NCBI GenBank assembly: GCA_015063305.1
Contig: SVUJ01000006.1
Location: 1-64,000 of the forward strand
Source of the DNA: Oscillospiraceae bacterium
Lineage (GTDB): Bacteria; Bacillota; Clostridia; Oscillospirales; CAG-272
Length of the DNA stretch: 64,000 bases
Reading direction: 5' to 3'
Shown: in pieces, positions 35,801-43,186 of the stretch
How positions within the stretch are numbered: the stretch's first letter is position 1
Layout of the letters: every line of letters starts with the position of its first letter
Made by a program: the position numbers and the translations under genes
Notes under the pieces: generated by a model
Databases searched by the model: none
Told to the model about the DNA's origin: nothing
The model's input: the letters and a program-made list of their open reading frames with translations, nothing else

Positions 35801-36897
35801 CCGTTGGCTCTATAAACGACAGCGATGACGTTTATAAGCTCATTGAGCAAGAGAAGATAAGCTATATCGTTTATACAGGAACACTCTTTGATTCTACCCT
35901 TAACGATTATATCAATCTTCACAGAAAGGCTCTTCACCATTCTGTGGCTTGTCTTACATCTCTCGATACAGCTAACGCTTTGGCGGATATAATCGCAAGT
36001 AAGTACAACCAGCAGAATACCGAGCTTGTCGATATCAACAATATGGCGTCTGAGCACAGACTTATCAAGTTCTCCAAGATGGAGGGAACAGGTGACGACT
36101 ATATCTTTATCGAGAATTTCGATAACAGCATAAACTGTCCCGAGTCGCTCTGCCTTAAGATGTGCGACAGACACTACGGTATCGGCGGATACGGAATAGT
36201 TCTCCTTGAGAAGTCGGACGTTGCCGATGCGAAGATGAGAATATTCAACCGTGACGGAAGTGAAGGAAAGATGGCAGGTAACTGTATCCGTTGCGTAGGA
36301 AAGTATCTGTATGATAATAAGATAGTCAAGAAGGAAAGAATGGCTATAGAAACGGGAAGCGGAATCAAGGATCTCACGCTTTACACAAGAAACGGAAAGG
36401 TTTCGACCGTATCGGTAGATATGGGTAAGGCAAGTATCCTTTCTAAGAATATTCCTACCACCATTGATGCCGAGAGAGTTATAAACTATCCTCTCACGGT
36501 TGGCGGAAAGGAATATAAGGTGACCTGCGTTTCTATGGGTAACCCGCACTGCGTGGTATTTACCGATTACGTGGACGGCGTGGACGTTAAGAAGATAGGT
36601 CCTATGTTCGAAAACGCTCCAGAATTCCCCGAGAGAATAAATACCGAGTTCATTCGCGTGGTAAACCCCACAACTATTAAGATGCGAGTCTATGAGAGAG
36701 GTAACGGTGAGACCCTCGGATGCGGAACAGGTGCTTGCGCGGCAGTCGTTGCGGCTGTTGAGAACGGCATCTGCAAGATGGGCGAGGATATCACAGTTAA
36801 GCTTCGCGGCGGAGATCTTATAGTAAACTATACAGATGACGGAGTTACTCTCACGGGTAATGCAGACCTTATATATCAAGGATATTTCAAGGACTAA
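32863..36897 (+). CDS. carB: Fusion: carbamoyl-phosphate synthase large subunit (CarB) with C-terminal DapF-like epimerase domain
   Basis: One open frame of 1344 codons. Residues 1 to about 1055 are a complete CarB: two ATP-grasp halves (G-S-G-P-I-V-I-G-Q-A-A-E-F-D-Y at the start, its repeat G-S-G-P-I-R-I-G-Q-G-I-E-F-D-Y near 546) and the MGS-like allosteric domain. Residues 1061-1344 (284) are a full-length diaminopimelate epimerase-like domain: I-K-F-S-K-M-E-G-T-G, F-N-R-D-G-S-E-G, S-M-G-N-P-H-C, V-Y-E-R-G-N-G-E-T and G-C-G-T-G-A-C-A (Cys1287, the Cys217 equivalent). Sites usually catalytic or conserved differ: Ala1138 at the Cys73 position (Cys1141 nearby), Asp1078 at Asn11, Tyr1110 at a conserved Asp. 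No SD precedes Met1061. It is the last arginine operon gene. Confidence 0.93.
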   Translation: MPLSKDIRKVLVIGSGPIVIGQAAEFDYAGAQACHVLKEAGVNVVLVNSNPATIMTDNAMADEIYLEPLTVDTIKRVIEKEKPDSLLAGLGGQTGLTLAMQLSHEGFLKEHNVRLLGTDAKAIDKAEDRQLFKDTMEEIGQPCIPSDIANDIDYALMIGARIGYPVIVRPAFTLGGAGGGVAYNAEELAIIAKNGLDASPISQILVEKYIFGWKEIEFEAMRDSAGNAIAVCSMENVDPVGVHTGDSIVVAPALTLSPKEYQMLRNASLSIVSALGIVGGCNCQFALNPDSMEYAVIEVNPRVSRSSALASKATGYPIAKITTKIALGYTLDEITNDITGKTCACFEPTVDYVVVKFPKWPFEKFTGASRKLGTQMKATGEVMSIAPSFEMALMKAVRGAEISLDTLNAAPISDLPVMERLKISDDRRIFTVFEAIKSGVALEAINDITRIDMFFLNKLKKLADFELDIAENGMGIEEYKRGKKLGYTDKALMRIGGEIEHPEMNASYKMVDTCAAEFDAQTPYFYSTYDSACEARSFKKSGKETIVVLGSGPIRIGQGIEFDYSSVHCVWTLKELGYDVVIVNNNPETVSTDYDTADRLYFEPLTPEDVMNILKVEKPIGVVVAFGGQTAIKLTKFLDDNGIRILGTSAEGIDTAEDREKFDALLERFNVKRPVGTSVMTLEEALEAANSIGYPVLLRPSYVIGGQNMSIVYNDREVETYMKRILATGIENSVLVDKYMMGTELEVDVISDGTDVLIPGIMQHVERAGVHSGDSIAVYPPYSINDKMLKTVVETSENLALALGTKGLVNIQYLIYQNELYVIEVNPRASRTVPYISKVTGVPMVDLATRVMLGTPLCELGFGSGLYKIPPYYAVKVPVFSFEKLTDANSYLGPEMKSTGEVLGLGKNLNEAIFKGLTSAGFKLKHPSAGVDVGVFISVGEHDLFEIVSLAKKLDDIGMKIYATKETAQSIEGLGTKVTAVGSINDSDDVYKLIEQEKISYIVYTGTLFDSTLNDYINLHRKALHHSVACLTSLDTANALADIIASKYNQQNTELVDINNMASEHRLIKFSKMEGTGDDYIFIENFDNSINCPESLCLKMCDRHYGIGGYGIVLLEKSDVADAKMRIFNRDGSEGKMAGNCIRCVGKYLYDNKIVKKERMAIETGSGIKDLTLYTRNGKVSTVSVDMGKASILSKNIPTTIDAERVINYPLTVGGKEYKVTCVSMGNPHCVVFTDYVDGVDVKKIGPMFENAPEFPERINTEFIRVVNPTTIKMRVYERGNGETLGCGTGACAAVVAAVENGICKMGEDITVKLRGGDLIVNYTDDGVTLTGNADLIYQGYFKD

Positions 36898-36909
36898 TAA
36901 AATAAGATA

Positions 36910-36951
36910 CCGACGGGAAACTTCTTTGAGGTTTCCCGTCGGGTGTTTTTA
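36910..36951 (+). terminator. Terminator of the arginine operon
   Basis: CCGACGGGAAAC (36910-36921) pairs perfectly with GTTTCCCGTCGG (36931-36942) and is followed by GTGTTTTT. Confidence 0.88.
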
Positions 36952-36971
36952 GATATATTTTAAGACATATT

Positions 36972-36998
36972 TGTAGGGACAGGCGTCCTCGACTGTCC
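36972..36998. repeat. Short palindromic dispersed-repeat-like sequence
   Basis: TTGTAGGGACAG-GCGTCCTCGA-CTGTCC is a GTAGGG-led hairpin of a kind that recurs between genes in many gut Clostridia. Only one copy is in this window, so repeat status rests on memory of similar genomes. Confidence 0.35.
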
Positions 36999-37025
36999 AA
37001 AAAATCCCCCGTAACGGGGGATTTT
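36998..37025 (-). terminator. Terminator of the amino acid ABC transporter operon
   Basis: AAATCCCCCG and CGGGGGATTT (37002-37024) form a stem with a 3-base loop. On the minus strand it ends in ATTTTTT, just past the ATPase gene stop. Confidence 0.75.
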
Positions 37026-37036
37026 GAAATTCAATA

Positions 37037-37825
37037 TTAAAACATTTCCAGTGATTTTCTGAGAAATGCCTGAGTTTTTGGAGATTTGGGAGAATCGAAT
37101 ATCTCGGCGGGAGTACCCATTTCCTCGATAACGCCGTCTGCCATGAAGATGACCTCGTCGGAAACGTTCTTTGCGAACTCCATCTCGTGTGTTACCACTA
37201 TCATTGTGGTATTTGACGATTTCAGGTCGCAAATTACCTTCAGCACCTCGCCTGTAAGCTCGGGGTCAAGAGCACTGGTAGGCTCGTCAAAGCAGAGGAT
37301 ATCGGGGGAGAGAGCAAGGGCACGGGCAATAGCCACGCGCTGCTGCTGTCCACCAGAGAGCTCACACGGATAATTTTTTGCTTTGTTTACGAGATCAACC
37401 TTTTCAAGCAGCGACCAAGCGTTTGCCTCTATTTCTTCAATTCGAGCCTTTCTTTCCTCCTTTGATAAATTTTCCTCTTTCAATCTGAGCTTAGGAGCTA
37501 AGGTCAGATTATCGATTACGTTATACTGGGGGAAGAGATTGAAGGACTGGAAAACAAGACCGAAACGAAGTCTGTTTCGTCTTATTTCGGCATCGGATAA
37601 CTTTTGATGTGATGCCGCGTCAAAGATAACGTTGTTATCAATGGACATAGTGCCTTCGTCGGGCGTTTCCAAGAAGTTAAGGCAGCGGAGCAGGGTGGTC
37701 TTTCCGCTTCCCGAAGAACCGATTATCGAAAGAGCTTTTCCTCGTTCAAGTTCGAAGTCTATGCCTTTTAACACCTCAACCTTGCCAAAGCTTTTTTTGA
37801 TATTTGAAACTTTAAGTAATGACAT
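37037..37825 (-). CDS. Polar amino acid ABC transporter, ATP-binding protein (GlnQ type)
   Basis: 262-residue ABC ATPase. Walker A G-S-S-G-S-G-K-T-T, signature L-S-G-G-Q-Q-Q-R, Walker B L-C-F-D-E-P-T-S and switch histidine V-T-H-E are all present, with the family's L-N-F-L-E-T-P-D-E-G segment. I start at 37825 (M-S-L-L-K-V) because SD AAAGGAG lies 5 bases before it; a longer in-frame reading would run back into the permease gene. It forms an importer with the two genes upstream. Confidence 0.93.
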   Translation of the reverse strand: MSLLKVSNIKKSFGKVEVLKGIDFELERGKALSIIGSSGSGKTTLLRCLNFLETPDEGTMSIDNNVIFDAASHQKLSDAEIRRNRLRFGLVFQSFNLFPQYNVIDNLTLAPKLRLKEENLSKEERKARIEEIEANAWSLLEKVDLVNKAKNYPCELSGGQQQRVAIARALALSPDILCFDEPTSALDPELTGEVLKVICDLKSSNTTMIVVTHEMEFAKNVSDEVIFMADGVIEEMGTPAEIFDSPKSPKTQAFLRKSLEMF

Positions 37826-37835
37826 AAATTCTCCT

Positions 37836-38480
37836 TTAAGCCTTGTAATAGTTGAGCTTCTTCTCAAAGTAACCGAAGAGAAGGGATAGCAGACCGACAA
37901 ATATCAAGTAGAAGACAGCCGTATAGAACAGAGGCCACATAAGACCGTAAGCTGCAAAGTTCTGAGCGGCCTGGATAATTTCTACTATCATAATTACTCT
38001 TGCAAGAGCGGTATCCTTAACAAGTGTTATGATTTCATTAGACATAGGCGCAAGTATACGCTTCACGACCTGCATAAGGATTACCTTAAAAAACACCTGT
38101 GTTTTAGTCATACCAAGGACCTGACCAGCCTCATATTGACCTTTGGAGATGCTTTCGATTCCACCGCGATATATTTCGGAAAAGTAGCAGGCGTAGTTGA
38201 TAACAAAGGCCGCCACTACAGACCCAAAGCGGGAAAAGAGAGGCGTTCCAAAAAGGAATCCCGGTACGTAAAAAACAATTATTACTTGAAGCATAAGCGG
38301 GACGCCGCGTATTATCCAAACGAATATTTTAGTTATGTAAGCAAGGGGCTTGAATTTTGACATAGAGCCAAAAGATATGACCAAACCCAAAGGAAGCGCT
38401 AACACAAGTGTTAGCGCAAATATCAGGCAGGTCTGTTCAAGTCCCTGGAGTAATTTTAAGGTGACTTCCCAAAAACCCAT
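37836..38480 (-). CDS. Polar amino acid ABC transporter, permease (HisM/GlnP type)
   Basis: This 214-residue membrane protein of the HEQRo/His-Gln permease family has about five helices. The EAA coupling loop appears as E-A-G-Q-V-L-G-M-T-K-T-Q-V-F-F-K-V-I-L-M-Q, with the Q-V-I-I-V-F-Y and F-S-E-I-Y-R-G-G-I-E-S-I segments typical of the group. It ends 10 bases before the ATPase start. A single permease implies a homodimer channel. Confidence 0.92.
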   Translation of the reverse strand: MGFWEVTLKLLQGLEQTCLIFALTLVLALPLGLVISFGSMSKFKPLAYITKIFVWIIRGVPLMLQVIIVFYVPGFLFGTPLFSRFGSVVAAFVINYACYFSEIYRGGIESISKGQYEAGQVLGMTKTQVFFKVILMQVVKRILAPMSNEIITLVKDTALARVIMIVEIIQAAQNFAAYGLMWPLFYTAVFYLIFVGLLSLLFGYFEKKLNYYKA

Positions 38481-38527
38481 ATTATAAATCCTTTGTAAAT
38501 GTAAAAATAACTGACCGGAGCGCTATA

Positions 38528-39322
38528 TTACTCAATAGTTTCGGTAACCTTGAGAACATTTTCAAAGCCATATTTCTTTGCGAGTTCCAAAAGCTTTCCG
38601 TTCTGCTCAAGCTCTTTGATAGCTTCATTTACCTTTGCGGTAAGATCGCTGCCTTTCTTGAAGCCAACAGCATAGATCTCGGATTCGAGTTTAATATTTT
38701 CAACGATAGAGAGATCAGCGTAATCACCCTGACCGCAGAGGTTCTGAGCCAAAACGATATCAACTACGATAAAGTCAACAGCGCCGGACTTAAGCTCGGG
38801 GAATGCCTTTATCTGAGATGTAGCCTTAAGCACTTTAGCTTCGTCAGTTGCGGTCTTAGCATAAGCCTCACCTGCGCTTCCGCCTTCAACGCAAGCAGTT
38901 TTGCCCTTAAGCACTTCTGCAGAGGTGTAGTTTGCAAGCTCAGATGTCTTAACTACTATACACTGCTGGTTGAGCATATAGCCATAAGAGAAATCAACGA
39001 GGTCGCTTCTCTTTACGCCGTTGTCGCTGGAGTTAGCGGTAAAGCCGTTCCAAATGCAGTCGATAGCTCCGGAATTGAGCTCGTTATATTTCTGTTCCCA
39101 TTCGATTTCCTGGAATTCGACCTTCATACCGATTATCTCGCCGACAGCCATAGCAAATTCGGATTCAAAACCGGTCCAGTTTCCGTTTTCGTCTTTTTCG
39201 TTCATGTTTTCGAAAATAGTTACACCGCAAACGAGTGTATCATCTTCCTTTTTACAACCAACAAATGCAAACATACAAATAATGCCTGCGAGTATCAAAC
39301 ATAAAACCTTTTTCATATTCAT
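38528..39322 (-). CDS. Polar amino acid ABC transporter, substrate-binding lipoprotein
   Basis: 264-residue SBP of family 3. Signal peptide with lipobox A-F-V-G-C (Cys23) makes it a lipoprotein. The N-lobe has G-F-E-S-E-F-A-M-A-V-G and E-W-E-Q-K-Y-N-E-L-N-S-G-A-I-D-C-I-W-N-G-F; the C-lobe has K-T-A-C-V-E-G-G-S-A-G-E-A-Y. SD GGAGGA precedes the first ATG. Ligand class is polar amino acids (cystine, Gln, Glu or basic); the exact ligand is not readable. Confidence 0.9.
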   Translation of the reverse strand: MNMKKVLCLILAGIICMFAFVGCKKEDDTLVCGVTIFENMNEKDENGNWTGFESEFAMAVGEIIGMKVEFQEIEWEQKYNELNSGAIDCIWNGFTANSSDNGVKRSDLVDFSYGYMLNQQCIVVKTSELANYTSAEVLKGKTACVEGGSAGEAYAKTATDEAKVLKATSQIKAFPELKSGAVDFIVVDIVLAQNLCGQGDYADLSIVENIKLESEIYAVGFKKGSDLTAKVNEAIKELEQNGKLLELAKKYGFENVLKVTETIE

Positions 39323-39395
39323 AGAGTTCCTCCCACCGCATAGGTCGCGGTTAAAATTAAGATGTTTTATCGCTTTACCTTAGTAAAACATATAT

Positions 39396-39424
39396 ATCAT
39401 AACACAGTTCGATATTTTTGTCAA
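39396..39424 (-). promoter_or_regulatory. Promoter of the amino acid ABC operon
   Basis: Minus strand TTGACA (39419-39424), 17 bases, TATGAT (39396-39401), about 70 bases before the substrate-binding protein start. Confidence 0.75.
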
Positions 39425-39494
39425 TAGATAAATGAATTTTGTGGTAAAATAAAAATATATTTCAAAAAAATGTATAAAGAATATCTATTCTGTA

Positions 39495-39523
39495 TTGAAA
39501 AAGTATAAAGTATGGGTTATAAT
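39495..39523 (+). promoter_or_regulatory. Promoter of the phosphohexomutase gene
   Basis: TTGAAA (39495-39500), 17 bases, perfect TATAAT (39518-39523), 35 bases before the ATG. Confidence 0.78.
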
Positions 39524-39558
39524 GTACTTGTACGTAAATAAATTCAAGGAGGCTGTTT

Positions 39559-41235
39559 ATGAGCTACAAAGATACTTACAAGCATTGGCTGGAGAGTCCT
39601 TTTACCGATGAGGATACAAAAAAGGAGCTTTTGGCTATTGCGGATAATGATTCGGAGATAAAGGAGCGCTTTTCAAGGGAAATTGAATTTGGAACAGCGG
39701 GACTTCGCGGAGTGCTCGGAGCAGGTACTAACAGGATAAATAAATACATCGTAAGAAAGGTCACTCAAGGATATGCCGACTATATAAAGGCGGCTGGTGA
39801 GGATGCTTGTCGCGCGGGTGTCGTTATCGCGCACGATAACAGACGTTGCAGCGTTGAATTCTCAAACGAAACCGCAGGTGTTCTTGCGGCAAACGGCATT
39901 AAGGCTTATGTTTTTGATTCTCTTCGCCCCACTCCCGAGCTTTCCTTCTCGGTAAGAGAGCTCAAGGCTTTCGGCGGAGTTATGATAACCGCTTCTCACA
40001 ATCCCCCCGAGTATAACGGCTACAAGCTGTATGACGAAAGAGGCTGTCAGCTCGTTCCTCATATAAACGCAAAGGTCATCGACTGCATAGCGAAGATAGA
40101 AGATCCGCTTTCGGTCAAGTCGCTGGGCGCAGAAGAGGCTAAGGATTTTGTGATATGCCTTGATAATACTGTGGACGAAAAGTACTATGATGCGGTAATG
40201 TCGATAGCTATAAACAAAGATCTTAAAAAGGACGATCTCAAGATAGTTTACTCACCCCAGCACGGAACGGGAAATATCCCCGTGAGAACGGTTCTCGCTC
40301 GTCTTGGATATAACGTTATTCCCGTTGAGGAACAGTGCGTTCCCGATACCGAATTCAGCAAGACCGAAAACCCCAACCCCGAGGTTGCGGGTGCTTATAC
40401 TCTTGCGCTTGAGTATGCAAAGAAGGCTGATGCCGATATAGTTATCACCACCGACCCCGACTGTGACCGACTTGGCGTTGCTGTTAAGCAGGGAGAAGAT
40501 TATATCCGTATGACGGGTAACCAGTCGGCGGCGGTTCTTCTCGAGTACGTGCTCTCACAGAAAAAGGCAAAGGGTACTCTTCCCGAGAACGGTGTTATGT
40601 TCAATACCATCGTTACCTCCGACCTCGGCGACAGAATATGCGAGGCTTACGGAGTTGAGGTCGAGAAAACGCTTACAGGCTTCAAGTTTATAGGTGACAA
40701 GATATATTCACACGAGATAGGCGACAAGAAGCAGTTTGTCTTTGGATACGAGGAGAGCTATGGTTGCCTTATGGGCGACTTCGTTCGCGATAAGGATGCG
40801 GTTCAGGCATCGCTGATGCTTTGCGAGGCGGCGGCTTACTATCAGGCGCAGAACAAGACGCTTATAGATGCGCTTAACGATCTGTACGAGAAGTACGGCT
40901 ATTATCTTGACGCTCTTGATAACTTCACCTTCAAGGGACTTGACGGAACCGAGAAGATAGCGGCGCTTGTTGAGGCGCTCAGAAACGATCCCCCCACGGC
41001 GGTTGAGGATATAAGGGTGGTCAGATTTGAGGACTACCAGACCGCTGAGATGATAGAGAAGGGCTTCTCCAAATCCAACGTTCTCCGCTTCATTCTTGAG
41101 GACGGAAGCTGGGTAGCGGTAAGACCGAGTGGAACAGAGCCTAAGTGTAAGTTCTATTTCTGTGTCGTAGGTAAGGATAAGGCTGCGGCTGAGGAAAAGC
41201 TTGCGCTTATGAAGAAGGTCTTTGAGCAGAGCTAA
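39559..41235 (+). CDS. Phosphoglucomutase / phosphomannomutase (PgcA type)
   Basis: 558-residue alpha-D-phosphohexomutase interconverting hexose 1- and 6-phosphates. Phosphoserine loop T-A-S-H-N-P-P-E-Y-N-G-Y-K, Mg2+ loop D-P-D-C-D-R-L-G, sugar loop G-Y-E-E-S-Y-G and phosphate-binding R-P-S-G-T-E-P-K are all intact. The N-terminus (G-T-A-G-L-R-G-V-L-G-A-G-T-N-R-I) matches Bacillus PgcA. SD AAGGAGG. A single-gene unit with its own promoter and terminator. Confidence 0.95.
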   Translation: MSYKDTYKHWLESPFTDEDTKKELLAIADNDSEIKERFSREIEFGTAGLRGVLGAGTNRINKYIVRKVTQGYADYIKAAGEDACRAGVVIAHDNRRCSVEFSNETAGVLAANGIKAYVFDSLRPTPELSFSVRELKAFGGVMITASHNPPEYNGYKLYDERGCQLVPHINAKVIDCIAKIEDPLSVKSLGAEEAKDFVICLDNTVDEKYYDAVMSIAINKDLKKDDLKIVYSPQHGTGNIPVRTVLARLGYNVIPVEEQCVPDTEFSKTENPNPEVAGAYTLALEYAKKADADIVITTDPDCDRLGVAVKQGEDYIRMTGNQSAAVLLEYVLSQKKAKGTLPENGVMFNTIVTSDLGDRICEAYGVEVEKTLTGFKFIGDKIYSHEIGDKKQFVFGYEESYGCLMGDFVRDKDAVQASLMLCEAAAYYQAQNKTLIDALNDLYEKYGYYLDALDNFTFKGLDGTEKIAALVEALRNDPPTAVEDIRVVRFEDYQTAEMIEKGFSKSNVLRFILEDGSWVAVRPSGTEPKCKFYFCVVGKDKAAAEEKLALMKKVFEQS

Positions 41236-41257
41236 CTTAGTCGAAGGTATAAATGAT

Positions 41258-41300
41258 AAAAACAGACTGACGAAATTTACTTTTTCGTCAGTCTGTTTTT
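41258..41300. terminator. Bidirectional terminator between convergent genes
   Basis: AAAAACAGACTGACGAAA (41258-41275) pairs with TTTCGTCAGTCTGTTTTT (41283-41300). A-runs and T-runs on both sides serve the rightward mutase and leftward acetyltransferase; it overlaps the last bases of the latter. Confidence 0.88.
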
Positions 41301-41769
41301 ATAGATTTTCAAGCGCTTCGCCGCTGAGTCTGTAGGTGGTCCAGCCCTCCATAGGACGTGCGCCGAGAGATAGATAGAACTCTACGCTTCGGCGATTCCA
41401 ATCAAGACAACACCATTCAAGCCTTCCGCAGTTGCGTTCACGGGCTATGGCGGCAAGCTTTCTCAGAAGCGCTTTTCCGCAGCCCTTTCCACGGTATTCT
41501 TTTTCCACATACAGGTCTTCGAGATGTATGCCGCATCTTCCAAGCATCGTTGAGAAGTTGTGGTAAAATACCGCAAAACCGACCTCACGCCCGTCATACA
41601 GGCAAAAGATGACCTCGGCTTTTTCTTTTTCAAACAGCCATTCACAGAGTAACTCCTCGGTGGCTATCATTTCTTCTCCAAGCTTTTGATACTCGGCCAA
41701 TTTTTTTATAAAATAAAGCACCTTGCCCACGTCCTCACGTGTGGCAGAGCGGAAGGTTATATCCCCCAT
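41299..41769 (-). CDS. GNAT acetyltransferase, spermidine/spermine N1-acetyltransferase (SSAT)-like
   Basis: 156-residue GNAT. The acetyl-CoA loop is E-Y-R-G-K-G-C-G-K-A-L-L. The order I-K-K-L-A-E-Y...G-F-A-V-F-Y-H-N-F-S-T...L-E-D-L-Y-V...W-N-R-R-S-V-E-F-Y-L-S-L-G-A resembles eukaryotic SSAT closely, including the L-x-L-E-D-L/F block. The substrate may be a polyamine, thialysine or another amine; this is inferred. SD AAAGGA. It converges with the mutase gene. Confidence 0.82.
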   Translation of the reverse strand: MGDITFRSATREDVGKVLYFIKKLAEYQKLGEEMIATEELLCEWLFEKEKAEVIFCLYDGREVGFAVFYHNFSTMLGRCGIHLEDLYVEKEYRGKGCGKALLRKLAAIARERNCGRLEWCCLDWNRRSVEFYLSLGARPMEGWTTYRLSGEALENL

Positions 41770-41849
41770 AAATTTATTCCTTTCAACAAATAAAAGTCAA
41801 TTTATTATATATTATATGAAGATAGAAGTAATAAAATATATAAAAAGTG

Positions 41850-41878
41850 TTGAAAATATTATCTATATGTGGTATAAT
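41850..41878 (+). promoter_or_regulatory. Promoter of rimM-trmD
   Basis: TTGAAA (41850-41855), 17 bases, TATAAT (41873-41878), about 55 bases before rimM. Confidence 0.75.
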
Positions 41879-41932
41879 TACCCTGTATTTTTATAAAATC
41901 GGTAAGTCTATGCTATCGGCAGAGGTGCTTTA

Positions 41933-42445
41933 ATGGATAAAAAACAGTATATAGAATGTGGTAAGATAATAAATACTCACGGATTTAAAGGCGGACTTAA
42001 GCTTGAGTCCTGGTGCAACAGTGCGGCAGACCTTGCGGCGCTTAAAAGACTTTTTGTATTGGAAAACGGAAGCTATAAGGAATTCAAGGTGTTGCGCGCG
42101 TCTGTTTTTAAACAGTTCGTTATTGCCGAGCTTGGGGGCGTTGAGGATATGGATGCCGCGATGGCACTTAAAAATACCGTTTTGTATGCGGCAAGAAAGG
42201 ATTTTAAGCTCGCAAAGGGAGAGTATTTTATAAGCGACCTTGTGGGACTTCCCGTTATTGATGCCGACAGCGGAAAGGTGTACGGAACACTTCTTGAAAC
42301 GGTGAATCGAGGGGCATCGGACATATACGTTGTAAAGACCGACGCAGGGGAGAGAATGATACCCGCGGTCAAGGAATTTGTCGACAGAGTAGACGTGAAC
42401 AGCGGAATATACGTAAGACCTATTCCCGGAATGCTTGAAGATTGA
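41933..42445 (+). CDS. rimM: Ribosome maturation factor RimM
   Basis: 170-residue 16S processing factor that binds S19 and helps 30S head assembly. It shows the RimM N-domain I-I-N-T-H-G-F-K-G-G-L-K-L-E-S, and the PRC-barrel part with Y-F-I-S-D-L-V-G-L-P-V and M-I-P-A-V-K-E-F-V. SD AGAGGTG. trmD follows 22 bases later, the conserved partner; rpsP and the KH protein that usually precede are absent. Confidence 0.93.
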   Translation: MDKKQYIECGKIINTHGFKGGLKLESWCNSAADLAALKRLFVLENGSYKEFKVLRASVFKQFVIAELGGVEDMDAAMALKNTVLYAARKDFKLAKGEYFISDLVGLPVIDADSGKVYGTLLETVNRGASDIYVVKTDAGERMIPAVKEFVDRVDVNSGIYVRPIPGMLED

Positions 42446-42467
42446 TCGTTAGTGGCGGAGATAAAAT

Positions 42468-43157
42468 ATGAGATTTGACATAATGACTCTTTTTCCCGAA
42501 TTTGTTGAGGGTATATTGAAGGAGAGTATTATAGGACGGGCGCAAAAAAGCGGCGCGATAGAGGTGTGTTGCCATAATATCAGGGACTACTCGGAGGATA
42601 AGCACCGAAGAGTGGACGATACTCCGTACGGCGGAGGCAAGGGAATGCTTATGATGGCGCCCCCGATATATGAATGTTACCGAGCTATAGTTGATATGCA
42701 GAAAAGCGATGCTGATATCAGCCGACGTGTGGTATATATGTCGCCTGCGGGTACTGTCTTTAATCAGAAAAAGGCAGAGGAGCTTGCGAAGTACGATAAT
42801 CTGATAATACTTTGCGGTCATTACGAGGGCGTTGACCAAAGAATAATAGACGAGATAGTTGATGAGGAGATATCTATCGGAGATTTCGTTCTAACGGGCG
42901 GAGAGCTTCCCGCGTGTATCGTCACCGACAGCGTTGCAAGGCTTGTTGACGGGGTGCTTTCCGATGCCGAGTGTCATCTGAATGAGAGCATTTCAAGCGG
43001 AATGCTCGAATATCCTCAGTATACAAGACCCTTTGAGTTCCACGGAGTGAGTGTGCCCGAGGTGCTTATATCGGGAAATCACGGAAACATAGATAAATGG
43101 AGAAAAGAGCAGGCTTTGGAGAAGACCAAGACCCGAAGACCTGATTTGTTGAAATAA
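42468..43157 (+). CDS. trmD: tRNA (guanine37-N1)-methyltransferase
   Basis: 229-residue SPOUT methyltransferase adding m1G37 next to the anticodon to prevent frameshifting. Key pieces: I-M-T-L-F-P-E-F, D-D-T-P-Y-G-G-G-K-G-M, the knot loop C-G-H-Y-E-G-V-D-Q-R and the L-T-G-G-E-L-P-A region. Length is normal. rplS (L19), its common downstream neighbour, is missing; an O-antigen-ligase-like gene follows instead. Confidence 0.95.
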   Translation: MRFDIMTLFPEFVEGILKESIIGRAQKSGAIEVCCHNIRDYSEDKHRRVDDTPYGGGKGMLMMAPPIYECYRAIVDMQKSDADISRRVVYMSPAGTVFNQKKAEELAKYDNLIILCGHYEGVDQRIIDEIVDEEISIGDFVLTGGELPACIVTDSVARLVDGVLSDAECHLNESISSGMLEYPQYTRPFEFHGVSVPEVLISGNHGNIDKWRKEQALEKTKTRRPDLLK

Positions 43158-43186
43158 AATTACGACCGAAAGGAGAGTGAGTCGGC

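Noticed and set aside
35707-36879. 390-codon antisense frame opposite the DapF-like domain
   Set aside because: Also a codon-bias shadow; the forward frame carries recognised motifs throughout.
37826-37900. 25-residue extension of the ABC ATPase into the permease gene
   Set aside because: It would overlap the permease coding end; SD and family alignment support 37825.
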